Source: Comamonas testosteroni
GTDB lineage: Bacteria; Pseudomonadota; Gammaproteobacteria; Burkholderiales; Burkholderiaceae_C
Assembly (NCBI RefSeq): GCF_014076415.1
Contig: NZ_CP043568.1
Location: 3,224,001 to 3,288,000 of the forward strand
Length of the DNA: 64,000 nt
Direction of reading: 5' to 3'
This document shows, piece after piece, positions 1 through 8,044 of this stretch. The position numbers and the translations under genes are program-made. The notes under the pieces were generated by a model. The model saw nothing but the letters and a program-made list of their open reading frames with translations. It did no database searches and was not told where the DNA came from. Within the stretch, counting starts at the first letter, position 1, and every line of letters starts with the position of its first letter.

Positions 1-633
1 GTTTGGCTATTGGCTGTGATGGCATTCTTTTCGATTCCCAGCAGCAAGATCGTGGGCTATGTGCTGCCGGCACTCCCACCTCTGGCCTACCTGATCGCTC
101 GCATGTGGCAAACAGCTTTCGCTGGCGGCGAGCTGCATTTACCGCAGCTGACGTCTAAGCTCGCTATCAACATGGGAGTTTCAGCAGCTCTTTGCGCGGC
201 GCTTGCCATCGGCTTCGGCATCAAAGGTGTTCCTCAAAAAGCTCGTTGGGACCGCCTGGCTGCGTTACCGGTGCAACCTGGCGATCGAATCATGATGCTC
301 GGACAACTTTACTACGGCGTGCGTTTCTACATGCACACGGACCAGGTCGCTTGGATCGTCGATGACTGGCAAGCAGCCAAAGCATCAAAGTCAGACAACT
401 GGAGGAAAGAACTGCTGGATGCCGCAGATTTCTCTCCAAATAGCGCTAGTCATTTACTCCTGGGAAAGCAAGATGCAAACCATGCTTTGTGCACAACCAA
501 GCACAGGGTATGGGTTGTCGGAGAACCCGAGACAGCAAATCAGATGACTCCATCACTATCCAGCTCTAAACCGATGCTTGAACTGGGCTCTCGCGCTGTT
601 TGGCTCTGGACACCTGACAAGGCAAAGTGTTGA
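1..633 (+). CDS. C-terminal part of an ArnT/PMT-like membrane glycosyltransferase (5' end outside window)
   Basis: The reading frame is open from the first base of the window, so this is the 3' end of a longer gene. The first residues contain SSKIVGYVLPALPPLAYLIA, a signature loop and membrane helix of the dolichyl-phosphate-mannose/ArnT-type family that moves sugars from lipid carriers to lipid A or other envelope acceptors. A second membrane helix lies near residues 50-70, and the rest is a soluble, probably periplasmic tail. About 210 residues are visible of an expected 500-600. The donor and acceptor cannot be told from this fragment. Confidence 0.75.
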   Translation, partial: VWLLAVMAFFSIPSSKIVGYVLPALPPLAYLIARMWQTAFAGGELHLPQLTSKLAINMGVSAALCAALAIGFGIKGVPQKARWDRLAALPVQPGDRIMMLGQLYYGVRFYMHTDQVAWIVDDWQAAKASKSDNWRKELLDAADFSPNSASHLLLGKQDANHALCTTKHRVWVVGEPETANQMTPSLSSSKPMLELGSRAVWLWTPDKAKC

Positions 634-708
634 TGGCCTGATTCTGGCACTATTGCGACAGCCGCCCCCCCAAGCTGCCACCTCATCGCACCTGCATGGC
701 GTGTCGGG

Positions 709-1185
709 CTACAACTCATGGCTGTAAACGATAAATCCGCTATGTCTGGCCAACTTGTCGTAGAGCGCGCGGCCGGCTTCATTGGTTGCTTGCGTTTGCC
801 AGTAGACGCGGCTCGCACCAGCCAGCGTGGCTTGCTCGTAGACGTTGTTGATGAGGGCCTTGCCAATTCCGAGCTTGCGCCGTGTGGGGGCGGTGAAAAG
901 ATCCTGCAGGTAGCAGACCGGGGCAAGCCTGGTCGTGCTGCGGTGAAACAGGTAATGAGCCAGGCCAACTACCTCTCCTTCATGTTCCGCCACCACCGCA
1001 AACACTGGCTCGATGGGATTGAAGAAACGTTCCCAGGTTGTCTCGGTAATTTCTCGGGGCAGCCCGGAAGCTCCGGCCCGTCCGTAGAAAGCGTTGTAGC
1101 CGTCCCAGAGCGAGAGCCACTGATCAAAGTCTTTGGGTTGAATGGCTCTTGCCACGACACCAGCTACCACATTATTTTCAGGCAT
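709..1185 (-). CDS. GNAT-family N-acetyltransferase
   Basis: The 158-residue protein has the length and layout of a single-domain GNAT acetyltransferase, which transfers acetyl from acetyl-CoA to an amine. The acetyl-CoA binding segment is visible around residues 95-115 (LQDLFTAPTRRKLGIGKALI), a variant of the R-x-x-G-x-G/A loop. The C-terminal strand carries YWQTQATNEAGRALYDKLA, typical of the family's last helix. It is transcribed convergently with the upstream glycosyltransferase. The substrate is unknown. A plus-strand frame overlaps it but has no family features. Confidence 0.85.
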   Translation of the reverse strand: MPENNVVAGVVARAIQPKDFDQWLSLWDGYNAFYGRAGASGLPREITETTWERFFNPIEPVFAVVAEHEGEVVGLAHYLFHRSTTRLAPVCYLQDLFTAPTRRKLGIGKALINNVYEQATLAGASRVYWQTQATNEAGRALYDKLARHSGFIVYSHEL

Positions 1186-1270
1186 AGGACAGACTTTCTT
1201 GGCATGTGCCAGATTGATATTCGATCGTCTTTGCCGGCAGAGCCGGCTCTGCTTGACTCACCGCGGCCGT

Positions 1271-1540
1271 TCAAGGCCGCCCCCTTTGCCGGCCTCTTAG
1301 CAAAAAGTAACCTGCCAAGGCCAAGCTGAAGCCTAATAGCAAGTAGATTGATCCCGCCGCGGCGGCCCCAAACTCCGGGGTAAAAAGCTCTGCAAGCAAG
1401 AGCAAGATCCCGCATATTGCCTTGCAGCTGGTTCCTTCGACATGGATCGCACCGCGAATTAAAATGGCGCTTCCATTCACAATCCCGAACACACCAAGAA
1501 CCAAGATAAACCCACCAAAGACCATAGCCTCACGACGCAT
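1271..1540 (-). CDS. Small membrane protein, unknown function
   Basis: The 89-residue product is hydrophobic, with three probable membrane helices at about residues 6-28, 38-53 and 58-80, and a basic C-terminus (RGRQRGRP) that suggests a cytoplasmic end. An AAGGTC-type ribosome site precedes the ATG. It is on the same strand as the acetyltransferase, with an 85-bp gap between them. I recognise no named family. Confidence 0.55.
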   Translation of the reverse strand: MRREAMVFGGFILVLGVFGIVNGSAILIRGAIHVEGTSCKAICGILLLLAELFTPEFGAAAAGSIYLLLGFSLALAGYFLLRGRQRGRP

Positions 1541-1751
1541 GTCTGACCTTCGAAAATTCTGGTGGAAAAATAATTGCTGCTGAGTGTAGCTGGTAGCCCT
1601 AAAGGACAGCTATTGGCCGAATGCAACGGCAGCGCACAAACCCAAAGAGAAATTGATTAACGAAGGAAAATGGCACTTTTTCAGACCTCTGCCAAATTTA
1701 TTAAGGATCGAGCCAATAATCAGGCTCCCTCCGTAACAACCGAGACCTTGG

Positions 1752-2027
1752 ATGTCACCATTCTGGCTCTTTGCGCTCGCCGTGTTTTTTGGCTACTTGG
1801 CCTACGACGCATTTCAGTTTCACCATTCGGCGAATCATCGGGTTTGGGCTGTTCCCCCAGCGTCAGGCAGAGCTGTGAACGCCGCCCCCTTGTCGGTACG
1901 AGAGCAAGGGACTTCTCGCTCTCACAAGTACACAGGGGCCGAAGGCATTCCGGGCTTGCACTGGGTCTTCTTGGTGATGGCTTTGGCATGTGCTGCTGCG
2001 GGTGCTTATCTCTGGATATTTGATTGA
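1752..2027 (+). CDS. Small two-helix membrane protein, unknown function
   Basis: The 91-residue protein has membrane helices at about residues 3-18 (FWLFALAVFFGYLAYDAF) and 69-89 (HWVFLVMALACAAAGAYLWI), separated by a polar linker. The layout suggests a small inner-membrane protein with the linker on one face. No clear ribosome site is seen and overlapping frames exist, but only this one gives a sensible protein. The function is unknown. Confidence 0.5.
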   Translation: MSPFWLFALAVFFGYLAYDAFQFHHSANHRVWAVPPASGRAVNAAPLSVREQGTSRSHKYTGAEGIPGLHWVFLVMALACAAAGAYLWIFD

Positions 2028-2157
2028 AGCAGTGCTAGTCCACTGCCTCATCTGCAGACAGCCCGCTGCGCCTGGCCCAACTCGCTGCCCCATCCATATT
2101 GCCGCTGACACAGCCTTGCGTTAGCCTGCGTGCTCCACATTTGCTCAGGAGCCTGCC

Positions 2158-2838
2158 ATGTCCCGTCGTTTGGTTCTTTCTGCCAGCACCGCCCTCGCGG
2201 CGGCCGCACTGATCGTGGGTTGCGGCGCCATGGGGGCGTCGGGCGGCAACCCCATGAGCTTCTTCATTACCAGCACCAACCCCGGCAAGGGCGGCGACCT
2301 GGGCGGGCTGGCCGGGGCCGACCGCTACTGCCAGTCGCTGGCCGCAAGCGTGGGCGCAGGCAACAAGACCTGGCGCGCTTACCTGAGCAATGCGGCACTG
2401 AACGGACAACCGGCCGTCAATGCGCGCGACCGCATCGGCAACGGACCGTGGCGCAACGCCAAGGGCGTGGTCATTGCCACCAGCGTGGCCGACCTGCACA
2501 GCGCCAATGCCAAGGTCGGCAAGGACACCTCACTGACCGAAAAGGGCGAAGTCGTCTCGGGCTTTGGAGATGAGGTCAACCGCCACGACATCCTGACCGG
2601 CTCGCGCCCTGACGGCACCCTGGCCTTGCCCGAGCCCGGCAAGGACACCACCTGCGGCAACTGGACCAAGAGCGACGGCGGCTCTGCCATCGTGGGCCAC
2701 CACGACCACCAAGGCACCAACCCCGACCCTGTGGCCAATGCCTCGTGGAACTCGTCGCACGGCACGCGCGGCTGCAGCGTTGAGCAGCTCCAGCAAAGCG
2801 GCAGCGCCGGGCTGATGTACTGCTTTGCCACCAACTGA
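2158..2838 (+). CDS. Lectin-like lipoprotein
   Basis: The 226-residue protein starts after a good ribosome site (CAGGAG, 10 bp upstream). The signal peptide ends in a lipobox (IVGC, Cys22), so the mature protein is probably lipid-anchored. The rest contains LGGLAGADRYCQSLA, then a conserved W-x-A-Y-L-S segment, and ends in GSAGLMYCFA. This is the layout of a bacterial C-type-lectin-fold extracytoplasmic family annotated only as lectin or unknown. Several Cys residues in the mature part probably form disulphides. A ligand cannot be named. Long antisense frames are GC-rich shadows. Confidence 0.75.
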   Translation: MSRRLVLSASTALAAAALIVGCGAMGASGGNPMSFFITSTNPGKGGDLGGLAGADRYCQSLAASVGAGNKTWRAYLSNAALNGQPAVNARDRIGNGPWRNAKGVVIATSVADLHSANAKVGKDTSLTEKGEVVSGFGDEVNRHDILTGSRPDGTLALPEPGKDTTCGNWTKSDGGSAIVGHHDHQGTNPDPVANASWNSSHGTRGCSVEQLQQSGSAGLMYCFATN

Positions 2839-3032
2839 TCGGGATGAAAGTGCGGGCCTCGGCCCGCGCCGGTTGATGACAGGCAAGCGCCGCCCCGGAA
2901 CGACCCTGATGGTTCAATACCCTACTCTGCCTGGTCATTGAATCAGCGCTCAGCCAGGCCAAAGTCTGCAATCGACAAGCCGGCATCTGTGAAGTGATGC
3001 TTGGCCCACTATTCATGCAGTGATCTCGCTCA

Positions 3033-3064
3033 TATAATTAGCCACCATATTATATTTTGGCTAA
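3033..3064 (+). promoter_or_regulatory. Candidate MarR operator overlapping a TATAAT -10 box
   Basis: A perfect 7-bp inverted repeat, TTAGCCA at 3038-3044 and TGGCTAA at 3058-3064, has arm starts 20 bp apart. It lies immediately before the marR-like start codon at 3068. A consensus TATAAT sits at 3033-3038 and overlaps the left arm. Autorepression by the downstream MarR protein is inferred from position and symmetry. No good -35 box is seen. Confidence 0.55.
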
Positions 3065-3067
3065 CTA

Positions 3068-3562
3068 ATGAAGCTTGAACAGAAGTACCAGGCGCTAATT
3101 GAAGAAGCGCAAAAACGCAAACTTCCCGATGTGGATGGCATCCAGCTGTGTTTTCAAGTGCTGTCTATGGCTGCAAACATCGACCGCGACTGCGCTGCTT
3201 TGCTGGCTCCTCATGGTTTGTCTGAGGGGCGCTTTGTGCTGTTGTTCCTTCTCGATGTGGCGCCTGACGGACTCGCACCCAACGCGCTGGCCGAACGGGC
3301 TGGCGTGACCCGCGCCACGGTGACCGGCCTCTTAGACGGACTGGAGCGCGAGGGTCTGATTGAACGTCACGCCAACGCCGAAGACCGCCGCGCACTTTGC
3401 ATTCGACTGACCTCAAAAGGAAAACAACTTGCCAGTACCGTTATCAATCAGCATGGCCGGTGGATTGCAGGCCTGTTTGGCAACCTGTCTGTAGATGAGC
3501 GAAAGCAGCTGGCAGCGTTGCTGGAGAAAGTACGAGGCCCTGAATCGGACGTTGAATCATGA
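3068..3562 (+). CDS. MarR-family transcriptional regulator
   Basis: The 164-residue protein has the winged-helix core of MarR regulators: GRFVLLFLLD, then LAERAGVTRATVTGLLDGLEREGLI as the recognition helix region, and RHANAEDRRALCIRLTSKG as the wing with the conserved D-R-R motif. MarR proteins are dimers that release DNA when bound to a small ligand. It is first in a three-gene unit: its stop overlaps the next start by ATGA. A palindrome directly upstream is the likely autoregulatory site. The inducer is unknown. Confidence 0.9.
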   Translation: MKLEQKYQALIEEAQKRKLPDVDGIQLCFQVLSMAANIDRDCAALLAPHGLSEGRFVLLFLLDVAPDGLAPNALAERAGVTRATVTGLLDGLEREGLIERHANAEDRRALCIRLTSKGKQLASTVINQHGRWIAGLFGNLSVDERKQLAALLEKVRGPESDVES

Positions 3563-4332
3563 GGGATCAAGTCCGCAAGGGTGCGACGCGCACCGTTGAC
3601 ATTCCTCGGGACGTTCTGCATGCGCTATCGCACGGGGAGTTGCAATGCGCGACGCTGGCTGAGTGCCTAGCAGTCGACCAGGCCGTACTGGCACGAACAC
3701 TCTTTCCGGCACTTACGGCTCGCGCACTGAACACGATCGATGAAGCCTGCCAGCTGGGTGTGCTCAAACGCATGGCCCGTATCGGCGCAGTCTTGCTGGA
3801 GGACTTGGGTACTGGGGGCATCGCACAATGCCGAACGCACCACGCAGATATGGCACGAGGCTGGGCGTGTTTCATGATCGGTGCGCAGCCTAATGTAGAT
3901 CTCGGTGTACGGCTGGCCACAATGCGCCCGCTGGCAGATGATGCCCATTTTGGTGTGCGTGAATGGGCTTGGATGGCGATGCGGCCGCACCTGGTGCAAG
4001 ACCTAGCGACGGCTATCGCTCAGCTGATGCCATGGACACAAGATCCTTCTGACCGTATCCGACGATTCGCGTGCGAGGATTTGCGTCCCCGCGGGGTGTG
4101 GAGCACACATATCTCACAGCTCAAATGCTCGCCCGAGCAAGCGCTGCCTTTGCTCTCAGCTCTGAAGAGCGACCCTTCGGTCTACGTGCAGGACTCGGTC
4201 GCCAATTGGCTCAATGATGCCGCCAAGGACCAGCCAGCCTGGGTACGTGACATCTGTGCCCAATGGCTTCAAAGCTCCCAAGCCGCCACCACACATCGTA
4301 TATGTCAACGCGCACTGCGCAATCTCAAGTGA
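3559..4332 (+). CDS. HEAT-repeat protein of the AlkC/AlkD DNA-alkylation-repair type
   Basis: The 257-residue protein is made of alpha-helical HEAT-like repeats. The segment DPSDRIRRFACEDLRPRGVW (about residues 162-181) matches the conserved R-R-x-A-x-E-x-x-R-P-R motif of AlkC-type DNA alkylation repair proteins (COG4335), glycosylases that remove N-alkylated bases. A later repeat (DPSVYVQDSVANWLND) has the helix pattern V-x-x-S-V-A-N-W-L of the same family. It overlaps the MarR gene by 4 bp and is followed 10 bp later by a small gene. Glycosylase activity is inferred from the family and not shown. Confidence 0.7.
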   Translation: MRDQVRKGATRTVDIPRDVLHALSHGELQCATLAECLAVDQAVLARTLFPALTARALNTIDEACQLGVLKRMARIGAVLLEDLGTGGIAQCRTHHADMARGWACFMIGAQPNVDLGVRLATMRPLADDAHFGVREWAWMAMRPHLVQDLATAIAQLMPWTQDPSDRIRRFACEDLRPRGVWSTHISQLKCSPEQALPLLSALKSDPSVYVQDSVANWLNDAAKDQPAWVRDICAQWLQSSQAATTHRICQRALRNLK

Positions 4333-4342
4333 AAGTGGAACC

Positions 4343-4681
4343 ATGTCTCATTACCTCGTAGAGCTCTACACCCCCAATTCGGCTTGGCTCGCACTGCCTG
4401 CCGACCAAAGGCAACACTTTCTTGGCGGCATCGGACTCGCATTGAATCAACTCTCCAGCCTCGGTGTCGAAGTTCTCTCTCTGGCAGAAACGGACTCCAA
4501 CATTGACCAGGGAACCGCGCATACATTCCTTGGTATTTGGCGCTTTCCTGACCAGGCCGCTCGTGACGCCCTGCTGGCGGGCATCAAGGCCAGCGGCTGG
4601 TACGATTACTTTGACCATGTGAATGCGGCCAGCACTCAAGGGGCTGCGGATATTCACTTGGCTGCTCTAGCCGCCGCGTAG
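4343..4681 (+). CDS. Small soluble protein (DUF6616-like), unknown function
   Basis: The start is placed at the ATG at 4343, because the in-frame upstream extension overlaps the previous gene. The 112-residue product (MSHYLVELYTPNSAWLAL...) has the ferredoxin-like alpha/beta pattern of small dimeric barrel-type proteins, including WRFPDQAARDALLAGIKASGWYDYFDHVN. It lies 10 bp after the HEAT-repeat gene and is the likely last gene of the marR operon. The family name is from memory and tentative. Confidence 0.65.
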   Translation: MSHYLVELYTPNSAWLALPADQRQHFLGGIGLALNQLSSLGVEVLSLAETDSNIDQGTAHTFLGIWRFPDQAARDALLAGIKASGWYDYFDHVNAASTQGAADIHLAALAAA

Positions 4682-4925
4682 CGCAGTCATTCCGATAATG
4701 CCGTTATGCATCTGCAATGCATGCGGCTAGTCATTTTCTAGTGCCTGATAATGCCCACTTAATGGCCGCCCGCCACAGTCGCCACTGCGGGCCGGCCAGC
4801 CTTCGGCATAGCAGATGCAACTCAACATGGATCCCCGACTCCGCACAGAGCCGGACGCAAGATCGAGTACAAAGCATGCGACATCAACGTGGATTCATGA
4901 CACCTGATCCTCATCAACCGCTACA

Positions 4926-4941
4926 CTGTACATATGAACAG
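4926..4941 (+). promoter_or_regulatory. LexA box (CTGT-N8-ACAG)
   Basis: The 16-bp sequence is CTGT, acatatga, ACAG, a perfect fit to the SOS-box consensus CTGT-N8-ACAG. It overlaps the first ATG (4934) of the UmuD-like gene. That suggests either repression at the start codon itself or that translation begins at the in-frame ATG at 4952 or 4961. Confidence 0.8.
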
Positions 4942-5371
4942 TCATCGTCTCATGAGTGGTATGCCCGTCCAACTGATCGCGTCCCCGGTTACTTTGCCGC
5001 TGGCTGATTGCAGCGCGCGCGCAGGCTCGCCCGCCAATGACTTTGCTGGCAAGCGGCTGGATATTACAGACCTGCTGGTCACGCACTCCAAGGCCACATT
5101 TGTGCTGCGTGTGGCCGGTCCGTCCATGCAGGAACACGGCATCGATGACGGCGATATCGTCGTGGTGGACAGGGAGTTGCGCGCTCGTGATGGGAGCATC
5201 GTCGTGGCGGTTGTCGAGCGCGAACTCGTCATCAGAGTGCTGGAGGGCGATGGCGACACCTGCAAGCTCAAGGCAGGCGCCCCCACCTACCCCGACACCG
5301 TGCCGCAGGAAGGACAGGCTCTGGAAATATGGGGTGTGGTCACCAGTTGCATCAAGCGCTTTGCAAGATAG
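4934..5371 (+). CDS. UmuD-like S24 peptidase with catalytic Lys replaced by Arg
   Basis: The 145-residue protein matches UmuD/LexA-type autoproteases. The nucleophile Ser64 lies in AGPSMQEHGI, and DDGDIVVVDRE and the closing GVVTSCIKR fit UmuD. In E. coli UmuD the general base is Lys97 in the segment EFTVK. Here the aligned segment is ELVIR with Arg101 (AGA, 5234-5236), one base from the Lys codon AAA. The Ala-Gly cleavage dyad (30-31) is kept, but two residues that normally follow it (Phe-Pro) are absent. Self-cleavage is therefore doubtful. No umuC follows. The LexA box supports SOS control. Alternative starts are at 4952 and 4961. Confidence 0.8.
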   Translation: MNSHRLMSGMPVQLIASPVTLPLADCSARAGSPANDFAGKRLDITDLLVTHSKATFVLRVAGPSMQEHGIDDGDIVVVDRELRARDGSIVVAVVERELVIRVLEGDGDTCKLKAGAPTYPDTVPQEGQALEIWGVVTSCIKRFAR

Positions 5372-5557
5372 ACACATGCGCACGCCAGCCCAACGCAGGC
5401 TGTCGTTGAAATTTGATTAGCCCTCCCCCAAAAAGCACCTGCTAACGCACAAAGGCAATGTAGTTCTTTACACTGCCTTTTTCTTTGCTTTATTACAGTT
5501 AGCCAACATCGCGCCGCGGGCCGGGGTTAATATCTCGGTAACTAATTTTTACAGATA

Positions 5558-6109
5558 ATGCTCCGCATGCATTTTCTGCTTGCATTGACTGCCGCAGCAT
5601 TTTTGCTGTCAGCCACCGCTACCTCTCCGGCCATAGCGCAGCCCATCTATCGCTGCGGTAATGCCTATTCTCAAGAGGCATGCAAAGGCGGCAAAGTGGT
5701 GGAAGACAAAACCACCACCCTGCACAGCGGCCACTCCAGCAGCACCGTTTATCTGTGCAAAGGCCATGGCGGCGGGCTGTTCTGGAGCAGCCATTCATGC
5801 GGCCAGCACAACGCCTTTCTGGAACGCACGGAAACCGTACCCTCCGGCCTGCCCTGGGATCAGAAAGTGGCCCATGCCGAATCCCAATGGCGCAAAACCC
5901 AGCGCAATACCGCAGCCCCTGCAGTTGTCTATCAAAACCGCCCTGCCCAGCCTGCCGAGCCCGGCAAAAAACAAGTCTGCGATGCGCTGGAAGAACGCGT
6001 CAAAGCATTGGACAGCATGGGGCGAGCTGGCAGCCAGTATTACGATCTGGATTGGGTGCGGAGGGAGCGCAAGGTTGCTCGGGATGAGCAGTATCGGCTG
6101 AAATGTTGA
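5558..6109 (+). CDS. Secreted cysteine-containing protein, DUF4124-like N-terminus
   Basis: The 183-residue protein begins with a signal peptide (residues 1 to about 28, cleavage likely after AIAQ). The mature start PIYRCGNAYSQEACKGGK resembles the DUF4124 type of small periplasmic domain, in which two Cys flank a short loop. A second Cys pair follows (VYLCKGHGGGLFWSSHSCGQ), and the C-terminal third is charged and helical. Such proteins are common and uncharacterised in betaproteobacteria. It stands alone on the plus strand. Confidence 0.65.
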   Translation: MLRMHFLLALTAAAFLLSATATSPAIAQPIYRCGNAYSQEACKGGKVVEDKTTTLHSGHSSSTVYLCKGHGGGLFWSSHSCGQHNAFLERTETVPSGLPWDQKVAHAESQWRKTQRNTAAPAVVYQNRPAQPAEPGKKQVCDALEERVKALDSMGRAGSQYYDLDWVRRERKVARDEQYRLKC

Positions 6110-6201
6110 GACTCGAAATATGCAAGCGCCAAAAGCAATTGGGAAAATCCCATGCAAGCACTTATATATGATGCCCTCACAAACAACTTGAAGGAGAAAA
6201 T

Positions 6202-7311
6202 GTGGAGCTCTACGAAAGCCTTAACAACCTTGCCGCAAAGATCCGACAGCAGGGCCAAAACATCTCAACAGAGGAAGCGACAAAAACGGCATTCGTCATG
6301 CCTTTTATTCAATCCGTATTGGGGTATGACGTTTTCAATCCTTCCGAAGTTGTTCCAGAATTCATCTGCGATGTAGGCACCAAGAAAGGTGAAAAGATCG
6401 ACTATGCCATTTTCAAAGATGGTCAAGTCCAAATGCTGATCGAATGCAAAAAGCTCGGTGAGCCACTGAATGTCAACCATGCAAGCCAGCTTTTCCGCTA
6501 CTTTCACGTAACGACCGCAAGAATCTCTATCCTCACGAATGGACGGGTCTACAAGTTTTTCACAGACCTGGACGCCCCCAACAAAATGGATGAAAAGCCA
6601 TTTTTGGAGCTTGATCTACTGGATATCGATGAGCATGCGGCACCAGAGCTTCGCAATCTCACGCGCTCCGCATTTGACGTTGACTCCATCATCAGTGCAG
6701 CGGGCGAACTGAAATATATCGGTCAGCTCAAACGTGAATTGGCCAATCAGTTCAGCGACCCATGCGAAGAATTTCTTCGATTTTTTACTGCCCGTGTCTA
6801 TGACGGAGCAATCACTGCGCGTGTGCGTGAACAGTTCCAGCCACTGCTACTTAAAGCAGTCACCCAGTTCACCGGCGATTTGGTCAATGATCGATTGAAG
6901 TCAGCTATTACTGGAGTTGCACCACAGACTCTGGTGGCTCAGCCACTTGCTACAGATGATGCTGTGAAGTCGGAGAAATCGACCGACAAGCCACCAGCAT
7001 CACAAGATGAGGAAGCCGCTCGCATCGCAACGACCCCTGAGGAGATGGAAGGGTTCTTCATTGTGAAATCGATTGTGCGAACAAGCGTCGAGCCAGAACG
7101 AATTGGTCACAGGGACACACAGAGCTATTTCGGCATTTTGCTGGATGACAACAACCGCAAGCCCGTTTGTCGCCTCCACTTCAATCGCAGCCAAAAATAC
7201 CTTGGAATTTTGGATGCGGAAAAAAAGGAAGTGCGCCACCCTCTTAGCAAACTGGACGATATCTACAACTTTTCCACGGAGCTTATAGCTGCGACAAAGC
7301 TTGTGGCGTAA
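6202..7311 (+). CDS. HsdR-N-type restriction nuclease-like protein without hsdM/hsdS
   Basis: The GTG start at 6202 is chosen because AAGGAG precedes it by 5 bp. Residues 24-160 form the N-terminal nuclease domain of type I restriction subunits: Asp67 (KIDYAIF) and Glu81-x-Lys83 (IECKK) are the PD-(D/E)xK residues. No helicase motor follows and no methylase or specificity gene is nearby, so this is one of the stand-alone HsdR-N proteins. The C-terminal 100 residues form a separate small domain of unknown role. The gene is AT-richer than its neighbours, suggesting transfer. Cleavage of foreign DNA is inference. Confidence 0.8.
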   Translation: MELYESLNNLAAKIRQQGQNISTEEATKTAFVMPFIQSVLGYDVFNPSEVVPEFICDVGTKKGEKIDYAIFKDGQVQMLIECKKLGEPLNVNHASQLFRYFHVTTARISILTNGRVYKFFTDLDAPNKMDEKPFLELDLLDIDEHAAPELRNLTRSAFDVDSIISAAGELKYIGQLKRELANQFSDPCEEFLRFFTARVYDGAITARVREQFQPLLLKAVTQFTGDLVNDRLKSAITGVAPQTLVAQPLATDDAVKSEKSTDKPPASQDEEAARIATTPEEMEGFFIVKSIVRTSVEPERIGHRDTQSYFGILLDDNNRKPVCRLHFNRSQKYLGILDAEKKEVRHPLSKLDDIYNFSTELIAATKLVA

Positions 7312-7312
7312 C

Positions 7313-7986
7313 GATAGCCACGCTGATGTGGTTCGCGCCATCAAAAGACTCGACGCCCCCTGCCGAATTCACTGAACGCAATTTTGCGTTGAGCGATTTC
7401 ACTGACTCAACAGGACGCACGCTTCCGGCTCACCGAATCACTCGCGACGGTTTTACGCTGCTGGCCATGGGCTTTACCGGCAAGGAAGCACTGCGCAGGA
7501 AGGTCGCCTATATCGACGCCTTTAACCGCATGGAAGCCGCGCTGCACCCGCCTGCAGACTCGCAGCGTAGGGAACTGGCCTTTTTCTCTGGCCGCAGAGG
7601 CCGCGGCGCAGGTACACCGCACGGTGTTCAATGCCGTGATGCAGGGCGATGCAGACGAGTGGCAGCACAGCCGCTACTTGCTGAACCTGAACTACGACAG
7701 CCAGGGCCGCCCCACCCAGCCCTATGCCAAGCCGATTGCGACGGACCAGATGGTGGTGTCCTTCAGCAGCCTGCCGCAGCGCATTGCCGACGGCGAGATC
7801 ATCGGCGCGACCGATGCCCAGCTGGCCACGCCGGCAACGGCCTGCACGCAGCGCCTGACCCTGCGCGCCCAGCACCGCGAAAAGCAGGTGGCGCTGCCGG
7901 TGTACCCCGACCAGCGCCGGCGCTGTCAGCCAAGCAGCCCCCAGCGCCCGATGAAGGCCTGCTTGCTGCGCATGACGTTCCGATAG
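7313..7986 (+). pseudogene. Rha-family phage regulator remnant (truncated, two frameshifts)
   Basis: Three frames together read as a Rha-type phage protein: HADVVRAIKRLDAP, then PAEFTERNFALSDFTDSTGR...ITRDGFTLLAMGFTGKEALRRKVAYIDAFNRME, then FSLAAEAAAQVHRTVFNAVMQGD onwards. The first switch is in a run of five C (about 7352-7356) and the second in a run of five T (about 7578-7583). Removing one base from each run restores the frame. The usual first 20 or so residues are missing because the similarity begins right after the nuclease gene's stop. This looks like prophage debris. An assembly error at both homopolymers would not explain the missing 5' end. Confidence 0.65.
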
Positions 7987-8019
7987 TCTGCTCTGAAGCC
8001 CGAAGCGCTGTGCCATACA

Positions 8020-8043
8020 AAAAGCCCCTGGCTGGGGCTTTTG
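8020..8043. terminator. Rho-independent terminator, works on both strands
   Basis: AAAAGCCCC, a 5-nt loop and GGGGCTTTT form a 9-bp hairpin with A and T tracts on its two sides. It lies between the Rha remnant and the convergent membrane-protein gene. Confidence 0.75.
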
Positions 8044-8044
8044 T

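Noticed and set aside
2851..2866. GC-rich hairpin after the lectin-like gene as a terminator
   Set aside because: GCGGGCC and GGCCCGC pair perfectly, but no T-run follows, so intrinsic termination is not supported.
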